Positions 1-7,365 of a DNA stretch of 32,804 nt are shown here, piece after piece. Origin of the DNA: an uncultured Alphaproteobacteria bacterium (GTDB taxonomy: Bacteria > Pseudomonadota > Alphaproteobacteria > UBA8366 > JADFVY01); assembly GCA_947259795.1 (NCBI GenBank), contig CAMYNJ010000015.1, forward strand, positions 1-32,804. The letters are read 5' to 3'. Each line of letters opens with the position of its first letter. Position 1 is the stretch's first letter. The translations under genes were made by a program, and so were the position numbers. Below the pieces are notes generated by a model, which was given only the letters and a program-made list of their open reading frames with translations, did not search any database and had not been told where the DNA came from.

Positions 1-1
1 C

Positions 2-1600
2 TCCCAATGGCAAGGCGTCGATGAGTTCGGCCTGACCTTCGCTTTCGATCCCACCGACCCCGAGGTGGAAATCCAGCAGTGCGCCGGTTGCCATTCTCGG
101 CGCGAACCCATTGGCGACGCTAGCCCTTCCGTCGGCACGCCCTTCGCCGACAGCTATCGCCTTGCGGTCCTGCGGGACGGGCTGTACCACCCGGACGGCC
201 AGATCCTCGATGAGGTCTATGTGTACGGCTCGTTCCTGCAGTCGAAGATGTATGCGAAGGGCGTGCGCTGCAGCAATTGCCATGAGCCGCATTCGGGCGA
301 GGTGAAGGCGGCGGGCAACGCCATCTGCACCCAGTGCCACAGCGCGGCGGGCAACCCCGAATTCCCGACGCTGAAACGCGCCGCCTACGATGGCCCGGAG
401 CACCATTTCCACGAATCGGGCACGCCGGCGGCGCAGTGCGTGAGCTGCCATATGCCCGAGCGCCTCTACATGGTCGTGGACGGCCGGCGCGATCATAGCT
501 TTCGAGTCCCGCGGCCGGACCTCTCCGTCGATATTTCCGTGCCGAACGCCTGCACGGACTGCCATTCGGATCGGCAGGCCGCATGGGCGGCCGAGCAGGT
601 CAAGCTCTGGTATCCGAACGGCCGTTCCGGCGAGCCGCATTACGGCCAGGTTATCGCCAGGGCACGCACCGACATGGGCGATAGCGTTCAACGCCAGCTC
701 ATCGCTCTTGCGCTGAACACGGACCAGCCGGGCATCGTCCGGGCGACGGCACTTCAACTCATGGCCGCGGCACCGACTGCCTGGGCTGCCGACCGAACAG
801 CGACCCTTCTGGACGATTCCGATGCGACGGTGCGCGGCGCTGCGATCCGGGTCCAGGGCGCCGCATCACCTCCGGTTCGGGCGCAACGAGTCCTGCCCGG
901 TTTGTCGGACGAGATGCGCTCTGTCCGAATTGAGGCGGCCCGGAACCTTCTCGACATACCGGTTGCCCGTTATCCGCCGGCAATCGCCAGATCGCTTCGC
1001 GCTGCCATGGGGGAATATCAGGCGTCCCTGATCGCGAAGGCGGATTTTCCGGAGGCGCAGATGGCGATCGGAGGGACTGCGCTGGTGCTCCGAAATTTGC
1101 CGGCAGCGGAGCAAGCATTCGGCGAAGCGGCGAGCATGGACCCGCAACGCGCCGACGCGTGGACGATGGTGGCGCGATTGCAGGTTCGGCGCGGCGCCCT
1201 GGACGAGGCTCAAGGGACACTCGAACGGGCGGTTGCGGCGAACCCTCCGGACGGCATGCTGCACCAGTCCCTTGGCAATATCCTGGTCATGGCCGGGAAG
1301 AACAGCGAGGCCGTGGCTCCGCTTGAGACGGCGGCACGTCTTATGCCGGGTGATGCCATGGTCGCGGCGGACCTCGGTGTCGTTCTATCGAACCTCGGTG
1401 AACATGGTCGCGCTGCCGAAATTCTTCACGAGACTGTCGGGAGTATGGCCGAAACCGCGGACACGCTTTATGCTCTGATCGTCAGCTTGGCGGCTCTGGG
1501 CGATTTGACGGCGGCCGAACCTGTCGTGCGCAAACTGGAGACCGACTATCCCGCAAGCCCCCTGGGGCGTCAGGCAAGACAGCTCGTCAGCGGAAGGTGA
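2..1600 (+). CDS. Multiheme cytochrome c / HEAT / TPR protein (5' partial)
   Basis: The reading frame is open from the window edge, so the true start lies upstream. Five CXXCH haem-binding motifs are visible (CAGCH, CSNCH, CTQCH, CVSCH, CTDCH) in the first ~190 residues, which resembles the cytochrome c554-like multihaem fold. They are followed by HEAT-like helical repeats (about 690-980 nt) and then TPR repeats (about 1020-1500 nt) up to the C-terminus. c-type haem attachment implies a periplasmic protein; the missing N-terminus should hold the signal peptide and perhaps more haem motifs. It is probably an electron-transfer protein with a protein-docking tail, but the redox partner is unknown. 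The stop codon overlaps a GTG of the next frame, although the MscS gene more likely starts 42 nt downstream. The family call is firm for the haem and TPR parts; the substrate is unknown. Confidence 0.85.
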   Translation, partial: SQWQGVDEFGLTFAFDPTDPEVEIQQCAGCHSRREPIGDASPSVGTPFADSYRLAVLRDGLYHPDGQILDEVYVYGSFLQSKMYAKGVRCSNCHEPHSGEVKAAGNAICTQCHSAAGNPEFPTLKRAAYDGPEHHFHESGTPAAQCVSCHMPERLYMVVDGRRDHSFRVPRPDLSVDISVPNACTDCHSDRQAAWAAEQVKLWYPNGRSGEPHYGQVIARARTDMGDSVQRQLIALALNTDQPGIVRATALQLMAAAPTAWAADRTATLLDDSDATVRGAAIRVQGAASPPVRAQRVLPGLSDEMRSVRIEAARNLLDIPVARYPPAIARSLRAAMGEYQASLIAKADFPEAQMAIGGTALVLRNLPAAEQAFGEAASMDPQRADAWTMVARLQVRRGALDEAQGTLERAVAANPPDGMLHQSLGNILVMAGKNSEAVAPLETAARLMPGDAMVAADLGVVLSNLGEHGRAAEILHETVGSMAETADTLYALIVSLAALGDLTAAEPVVRKLETDYPASPLGRQARQLVSGR

Positions 1601-1641
1601 AGTCGGCGTCGCCGAAGATCATGGGAAAGGGGTTCGGCAGA

Positions 1642-3864
1642 ATGCGAAAGACTTTCGGCGCCATCTTCGTGCTGGTTTTCTTGTTAGCCCCATCCAATGC
1701 GATGGCCCAGCAGATTACAGCCGATGCCACGCCGCCTGTCTCGCCCACGGCAGAGGCCCTGGCGAATCTCTCCGCCGAAGAGCGGGCGGAGCTACTTTCC
1801 CGCCTGTCCGACGAACAGGCCCGTGTGCTGTTGTCGGCGTATCTGAAGGCAGGTGCGGGGTCGAGGGCAGATGCGTCGGAGTCCGCGATCGAGCAGCTCG
1901 AGGCGCAGAGCGAGCGCTTTCAAGAGAACTTCGCCGCGGCCCTGAGCGCGGCGCCGCAGTTGCCGCTGCTCCCTGCGCTCGTCTATGACCGGCTGACCGA
2001 AGGCCGCAGTCCGCTGCATCCCCTTTGGATACTTGTTTTCCTCGCCGTCATTCTGGGCGTCGGCTATGGCGGCGAGCGCGTTTTCATGCGGATGCTGGCG
2101 CCGCTCAAGACGCGTCTGGCGGCAACAGTTCCCGAAGCCGATTTCCTGGCACGCTTCGCCCGAATCTCGAGCCTGCTGATACTGGATCTGCTCGGGCTGG
2201 CTCTGTTTGCCGCTACAGCGTTGGCCCTGTTTCTGTTTGCATACCAGGGGCATGAGCCTACGCGGCTGTTCGTCCTCACCCTGCTGTCGGCCTTTGTTCT
2301 GCTTCGCTTCGTCATCATTGTCTCGCGCTCGGCGTTCGGCCTGGGCGATGGACCGCTGCGGCTGGTTCCCGTCGGCGCCGACGATGGCCGGACAGCGCAC
2401 CGCTATGTCGTCGCTGCCGGCGCGGTCGGCGCTTTCGGTTTTCTGGGCTGCGATCTGTTGCGAATGTATGGCCTGGATGAACCAGCGCACCGGTTGATGA
2501 CCTTCGTCGTCGGGACTCTGTTCATCCTTGTAATCCTGGTCGGGGTATGGCGGGCACGGCACGGCATCGCCGACGCGATCCTGCCACGCGTCGAGGCGGG
2601 CGAATCCGGAACAAGCCCTCTCCAGGCCATCGTCAGCCTATGGCATCTGCCGGTGATGCTGTACCTGCTGGGCGTCTATGGGATGGCCGTGTTCAATGGC
2701 TTCTCGGAAGCGGTTTCCGGGACCTACGCCGCGGTAGCGAGCGTTCTGCTGATCGCCGCCTTGCCCCTTGCCGATCGCTTGCTGTGCAGCGCCACGGACC
2801 GACTTTTGGGTTCTGAAGCGGCCGCCGCCGATGCCTCGCGCGCGATTCTGCGCCGGGCGATTCATATTCTGGTCGGGCTGGTCGCCGTGATCGTTCTTGC
2901 TGCGATCTGGAAGGCCGACATTTTCGCTGTCACCGGTGCCGGGTTCGGCGGCCGGATCGCGCGGGCGGCTCTCGACATCGCGCTAACGGGATTCGTCGGC
3001 TACGTGGCTTGGGGATTGCTGAACGCCGCGCTCGCCCGCCACATGCCCGAAGAGGCGGAGGCCGAAGTCGGCGGCCATGAGGGTGGTGGAGAAGGCACGA
3101 CCCGGGCAGGCACCGTGCTGCCGCTATTCATGCGGTTCGCCCAGATTTCAATTGCCGTCATCGTGGTGATGGTCGCCCTCTCGGCCCTCGGGGTGAACAT
3201 CGGGCCGCTGCTGGCCGGCGCCGGCATCGTCGGCATTGCCGTGGGGTTCGGTGCGCAGACACTCGTCCGCGACCTTGTCTCAGGCCTGTTTTTCCTGATC
3301 GACGATGCATTCCGGCGCGGCGAGTATGTCGACATCGGCAGCGTCAAGGGCACGGTGGAGCGGATCAACATGCGCTCCATGGTGTTGCGGCACCATCTGG
3401 GACCGTTGCATACTGTCCCCTATGGGGAAATCCAGCACCTGACCAATTTCAGCCGCGACTGGGTGATCATGAAGCTGGTGTTCCGGGTGGGCTATGATAC
3501 CGACGTGAACAAGGTAAAAAAGATCTTCAAACGAATCGGCCAGGAGATGCTGGAACATCCGGAAATGGGCAAGGATTTCATCGAACCCTTCAAGAGCCAG
3601 GGCGTCAAGGCGATGGAGGAATCGGCGATGATCGTGCGCGGCAAGTTCATGGCCAGGCCCGGGACGCAGTTCCAGATCCGCAAGGAACTCTACAACCGCG
3701 TCCAGAAGGCCTTCCAGGAGAACGGCATAGAATTCGCCCACCGCCGCGTCACGGTGGATTTGCCGTCTGATCTTGACCTTTCCCCGGAGAAAAAGAAAGA
3801 GATCGCCGAAGCAGCCGGCGCCGCGGCACTGGCTGACGATGAAGAAAAACAAGGTCGCCCCTGA
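1642..3864 (+). CDS. MscS-family mechanosensitive ion channel, large multi-TM form
   Basis: About 740 residues. The ATG at 1642 is preferred over the GTG at 1597: it is preceded by AAAGGGG at a good distance and opens a clean signal peptide (MRKTFGAIFVLVF, cleavage near AMAQQ). A short periplasmic helical region precedes many hydrophobic segments. The C-terminal third carries the MscS core: the pore helix rich in Gly/Ala (GPLLAGAGIVGIAVGFGAQT), then FLIDDAFRRGEYVDIG of the beta domain, then an alpha/beta cytoplasmic domain ending near HRRVTVDLP. Family members open on membrane tension and release solutes on osmotic downshift. The length and extra TM helices match the YbiO/YbdG-like large MscS proteins rather than the small E. 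coli MscS. It lies directly upstream of yiaW-yiaV on the same strand (24 nt gap), which suggests co-transcription. Confidence 0.93.
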   Translation: MRKTFGAIFVLVFLLAPSNAMAQQITADATPPVSPTAEALANLSAEERAELLSRLSDEQARVLLSAYLKAGAGSRADASESAIEQLEAQSERFQENFAAALSAAPQLPLLPALVYDRLTEGRSPLHPLWILVFLAVILGVGYGGERVFMRMLAPLKTRLAATVPEADFLARFARISSLLILDLLGLALFAATALALFLFAYQGHEPTRLFVLTLLSAFVLLRFVIIVSRSAFGLGDGPLRLVPVGADDGRTAHRYVVAAGAVGAFGFLGCDLLRMYGLDEPAHRLMTFVVGTLFILVILVGVWRARHGIADAILPRVEAGESGTSPLQAIVSLWHLPVMLYLLGVYGMAVFNGFSEAVSGTYAAVASVLLIAALPLADRLLCSATDRLLGSEAAAADASRAILRRAIHILVGLVAVIVLAAIWKADIFAVTGAGFGGRIARAALDIALTGFVGYVAWGLLNAALARHMPEEAEAEVGGHEGGGEGTTRAGTVLPLFMRFAQISIAVIVVMVALSALGVNIGPLLAGAGIVGIAVGFGAQTLVRDLVSGLFFLIDDAFRRGEYVDIGSVKGTVERINMRSMVLRHHLGPLHTVPYGEIQHLTNFSRDWVIMKLVFRVGYDTDVNKVKKIFKRIGQEMLEHPEMGKDFIEPFKSQGVKAMEESAMIVRGKFMARPGTQFQIRKELYNRVQKAFQENGIEFAHRRVTVDLPSDLDLSPEKKKEIAEAAGAAALADDEEKQGRP

Positions 3865-3888
3865 CCGCTTTTATGGAGGATGGACTTC

Positions 3889-4233
3889 ATGTGGCTTGAA
3901 TATGCTTCTCTGGGTATCCTGATCGTCGGAATGACGCTGGTGTTTTATACCTTCGTTTACATCCACGACATTCCGTACATGATCGCCAAGAGGCGGAATC
4001 ATCCGCAGGTGGAAGCCATTCACGTCGCCTGCTGGCTTAGTCTGTTCACGATCCATGCGCTGTGGCCACTCGTGTTCCTTTGGGCGGTATCCAAAAGCAA
4101 CCCGATCAAAGTTTCCGTGCCGGATACGCAGGAGCTTGAAGAACGTCTGCTCGAACGTATTGCCGCGATGGAAAGCCGCCTCAACCAAATCGAGGGAAGC
4201 CGGAACAGCGCGACCCCGGAGTCCGGCTCATGA
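3889..4233 (+). CDS. yiaW: YiaW-like inner membrane protein (DUF3302)
   Basis: 114 residues from the ATG at 3889. This start is preferred over the ATG at 3880, which would overlap the GGAGGA ribosome binding site at 3875-3880. Recognisable DUF3302 features are two hydrophobic helices, a conserved HDIPYMIAKRRNHP stretch between them, an IHVACWLSLFT segment, and a short charged coiled-coil tail (EELEERLLERIAAMESRLNQ). It closely resembles E. coli YiaW from memory. Its stop overlaps the start of yiaV by ATGA, so the two are translationally coupled, as in E. coli, where the same pair is adjacent. The molecular role is unknown; it is presumably an inner-membrane accessory of the YiaV membrane fusion protein. 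Confidence 0.92.
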   Translation: MWLEYASLGILIVGMTLVFYTFVYIHDIPYMIAKRRNHPQVEAIHVACWLSLFTIHALWPLVFLWAVSKSNPIKVSVPDTQELEERLLERIAAMESRLNQIEGSRNSATPESGS

Positions 4234-5531
4234 TCGAACTCATTCTCGGTACATATGGTGCGCTCTGCTGGCTTCTGTTCAAGAAATTCCGGGTTATTCC
4301 GGTGAATAGCTACACCGTGTTTACGGCCATTGGCATCGGGGCGGTTATCCTGGGCATGCTCACCCTTCTGCTCATGATGTTTCATCCCGCGTCCAACGAT
4401 GCCCGAACCCTGGCCTTCACCACACCGGTCGTCTCGCAGGTGCGCGGCGTCGTGATCGATGTCCCGGTGACTCCGAACCAGCCGCTGGAGAAGGGCGACG
4501 TCCTGTTTCGTGTCGACCCGGCACCATACCGGCATGAAGTCGAGCGGCTCGAGGCAATGCTGGCGAACGCCCAGACGGGCGTCGCCCAGATCGAAGAACG
4601 GCTCAGGGCCGCTGAATCGACGACCAGGCAGGCCCGCGCAGAGCTGCTCGCATCGAAATCCGAGCTCGATAAACAGGCGCGCGATGCCCTGGACCAGGCC
4701 GGCGCTGCGGTTGACCGGGTCATGTCGGAACTCGACCTCGCCCGCAAGGACGAGCAACGGTATCGGACCTTGCTGGAGCGGGGTTTTGCCCCGCGCCAGC
4801 AGTATGAGGAGATGCAGCAGCGTGTCGCCAGCCTCGAAGCCCAACTGAGGCAGGCTAAATCCGCCGAGCGGCAGGCCACCGAAAGACTGGGGTCCGGCGG
4901 CGACCGCATTCGCTCGGTGCAGGAACGGCTTCGCGTCGCCGAGGCGCAGGAGCGTGAGGCCCGCCTGGCCGTCGACGCCCGGAGCGACGGCGTCAATCCC
5001 GAGGTCCGCCGGATAACCGCCGAGCTCGACCGCAAGCGCTGGGAGCTGGAGAACACCGTTACGCGGGCGCCCGCGGACGGATTCGTCACCCAGTTGACCC
5101 TGCGCCCCGGTCAAATGGCGGTGCCCTTGCCGCTCGCCCCGGTCATGGTGTTCGTGCATGACGAGGAAGCGGTCCTGGGGGCCAGCTTCCCGCAGAATGT
5201 GATCGCCGGAATCAAACCCGGCCTGGAGGCCGAACTGGCCTTCAAATCCCATCCGGGCCGCATATTCAAGGCGAAGGTATTGCATGTCCTCCCCGCCATA
5301 ACGGAGGGGCAGCTGAGGGCCGGGGGACAGCTCCTGTCATTGCCGTCCGGCCGCGCCCCAGGCCGCATACCGGTGGTCTTCAGCTATGGCGAGGATGTGG
5401 CGGCGCTTCGGCTGCCGGCGGGTTCGCAGGCGACGGTCGCGGTCTACACCGAGCGAATGCACGCCCTCCAGATCGTGCGCAAGATCCTGCTGCGGATAAA
5501 GAGCTGGGAGAACTACATCTTCGTCCCATGA
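4230..5531 (+). CDS. yiaV: YiaV-like HlyD-family membrane fusion protein
   Basis: 433 residues. Two N-terminal hydrophobic segments (about residues 4-18 and 28-52) are followed by a biotinyl-lipoyl half motif (VSQVRGVVIDVPV...LEKGDVLFRVDP, about 69-100). A long alpha-helical coiled-coil hairpin (about 105-270) rich in Glu, Arg, Gln and Ala comes next, then the returning half motif (NTVTRAPADGFVTQLTLRPG) and a beta-barrel domain. This is the periplasmic adaptor architecture of HlyD/EmrA proteins. It most resembles E. coli YiaV, down to the C-terminal pattern RKILLRIKSWENYIF. No ABC, MFS or RND pump gene is adjacent; the neighbours are the MscS gene and yiaW upstream and a potassium-type channel downstream. 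The partner is therefore unknown. It starts within the yiaW stop (ATGA). Confidence 0.93.
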   Translation: MIELILGTYGALCWLLFKKFRVIPVNSYTVFTAIGIGAVILGMLTLLLMMFHPASNDARTLAFTTPVVSQVRGVVIDVPVTPNQPLEKGDVLFRVDPAPYRHEVERLEAMLANAQTGVAQIEERLRAAESTTRQARAELLASKSELDKQARDALDQAGAAVDRVMSELDLARKDEQRYRTLLERGFAPRQQYEEMQQRVASLEAQLRQAKSAERQATERLGSGGDRIRSVQERLRVAEAQEREARLAVDARSDGVNPEVRRITAELDRKRWELENTVTRAPADGFVTQLTLRPGQMAVPLPLAPVMVFVHDEEAVLGASFPQNVIAGIKPGLEAELAFKSHPGRIFKAKVLHVLPAITEGQLRAGGQLLSLPSGRAPGRIPVVFSYGEDVAALRLPAGSQATVAVYTERMHALQIVRKILLRIKSWENYIFVP

Positions 5532-5633
5532 GATTGGCGGTGGCAGCGCGCTATCCAGGGCCCGGCAGTGTGGGTGGACGTTTGGTGGCATTGCTGGTGA
5601 ACTGCCGGAATTGGGCGGAAAGGAGTCGAGGCG

Positions 5634-6074
5634 TTGTTCGGTGGCCAGATCCTGCTGGGGACATGCATTATCGCTTTGACGGTGGTCGTTCACGCCGTCG
5701 GCGTCATTGCGCTGATCCGATTGTTGCGCGGAAAAGTCTTTCCCAAGGATCGCCATCCCAGTCTGTTTCGAATGGTCCGCGTGCTGGTGTTCACAGTGCT
5801 GGCCCTCTTTTTCGTGCACACCATCGAGATCTGGCTCTGGGCCCTCCTTTATGTCTGGCTGGGGGCCTTCGAGATCATGGAGCACGCGCTGTACTTCTCG
5901 ACCGTGACCTTCACGACGCTGGGGTACGGCGACATCACTCTCTCGCCGCGTTGGCGGCTGCTGAGCTCGTTCGAGGCTGCGAACGGCGTGATCCTGTTCG
6001 GTGTCAGCACCGCCTTCGTGTTCGCCTTGATCCAGCGCATGTACCAGGCGTGGCCTGAAAGCTACCCCGATTGA
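5634..6074 (+). CDS. Small two-TM potassium-type ion channel
   Basis: 146 residues starting at a TTG at 5634, chosen because AAAGGAG at 5618-5624 sits 9 nt upstream and no ATG lies in frame before the first membrane helix. One N-terminal hydrophobic helix is followed by a basic linker and a second helix. The Ion_trans_2 pore module comes last, with a pore helix and the potassium selectivity filter TLGYGD (TVTFTTLGYGDITLSPRW), and then the inner helix (ANGVILFGVSTAFVFALI). There is no RCK/TrkA-N domain, so gating is unlikely to be nucleotide-controlled through this chain. It follows yiaV after ~100 nt on the same strand and ends 27 nt from the stop of the convergent antiporter pseudogene. Confidence 0.9.
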   Translation: MFGGQILLGTCIIALTVVVHAVGVIALIRLLRGKVFPKDRHPSLFRMVRVLVFTVLALFFVHTIEIWLWALLYVWLGAFEIMEHALYFSTVTFTTLGYGDITLSPRWRLLSSFEAANGVILFGVSTAFVFALIQRMYQAWPESYPD

Positions 6075-6101
6075 AGAGCACGGCCGACATGGAAACGACG
6101 G

Positions 6102-7275
6102 CTAGCTCGATTCAAAGGTCGTAGAATGCCCGTAGAGCTTGCTGAGCGGCACCGCGCTGATGCCGTGGGCGACGACGCTGATCATGATCGTCAGCACGAT
6201 CACCGATAGCACCCGTTCGTTGCCCGCGACGCCGATTGCCCCAACGACCATCAGCAGGTAGAGCACCGAGGCAATGCCGCGCGGCCCGAACCAGCCGATG
6301 AAGGCGATCGATCGCCAATCGAGCTTTGTGCCCGCGAGGCACAGGGCGACCGGGATCATGCGTATGACGGTCAGGCTTGCTAATGCATAGATGATTTCCG
6401 CGAGGTGCCAGTATTCCAGGGCGGCTGGAACCATGACCAGGCCAAAGACCAGAAACACGAACAAGGACAGTTGCGTTCCCTCCGCCTCGCCGAATTCTTG
6501 AATCCGATGTCGAACTTCCGGGGTTCGCGTGCCGAGGGCGAGTCCGGCACAGAACGCGGCAATGAAGCCATTGCCATGCACCAGTTCGGCGAGGGAAAAG
6601 GCGAGGATGGCGATGGACGCGGCGGAGAGCCGTTGGAAAGTCGGCTCCATCCATCCGCGCCGGGAGGCATGCTCGACCACGCGGCCGCCCAGCCAACCCA
6701 CGAGCGCGCCGACCACAGGTCCCAGGGTCAACTGCAACGCCATGAAATTCAGCCACGTCCGGTCGCCGTGACCAGCTTCGGCGCCGAGCGCCGCGATGCA
6801 TACCAGGACCGGCGGCAGGGCGACGCCGTCATTGATGCCGCTTTCGACGCTAATGGACTGGCGGATCCGATCCGGGACAAATTCGCGACAGAATCAAGGC
6901 AATCAGCGCGATGCCCCAAATACTGATGGCATCGAAGACTGCGACACCGACCAACGTTCCGAGAAGCATCGTTAGCGGCAGCCCGATCACGAGCAATCGG
7001 ACCGAGATTCTCGGCCGCCCGCGAAGCAGTGCCTTCAAGTCGATCAGCGACCCATCGATGAACAAGATCAGGATCAGGGTGATTTCGGCAACGAGCCTGA
7101 CCAGATCGCCCGTTGGATGAACTGCGAAAAGACCGACGCCGAGCGGGCTGACGGCGATGCCGACAATCATGAAGACCATTGGTCCGGTGATGGTCCAGCG
7201 CTCGGAGACACGGGAAACCAGGCCGAACAGGAAGATCAGCAGCGCGGTGAAAATGAGAACCTGATGATTATGCAT
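6102..7275 (-). pseudogene. CPA1-type cation/proton antiporter, broken by deletion and frameshift
   Basis: Two adjoining minus-strand frames make up one NhaP-like antiporter. The N-terminal frame (7275 down to 6850) begins MHNHQVLIFTALLIFLFGL and reads into GIALIALILS, where the family normally continues with the PTDAALG motif. Here the frame is lost near 6876-6890 and runs into a TAG. The correct reading resumes in another frame at VPDRIRQS, VESGINDGVALPP (the conserved ND motif), and continues to the natural stop at 6102, including GWFGPRGIASVLYLLMV. Compared with the usual family spacing, roughly 38 nt and about 13 codons, including the ion-site TD motif, seem to be missing. A few missing bases could be a sequencing artefact, but loss of a whole motif suggests true decay. 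The C-terminal piece alone (from the ATG at 6743) lacks half of the transport core. Confidence 0.85.
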
Positions 7276-7365
7276 GACGACGCCGCCCCGTTCCGGATTC
7301 CGACAAGATCTATGCCAGAGCCTGTGAATGCTTCGACATCCGCTTGTTCGGCGCGCCCCGCGCCC

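Noticed and set aside
4020-5285. 421-residue minus-strand frame
   Set aside because: It is antisense to yiaV, whose plus-strand product is a recognisable membrane fusion protein.
7350-7364. Hairpin GGCGCG-CCC-CGCGCC near the dctM stop as a terminator
   Set aside because: The stem is short and no T run follows on either strand.
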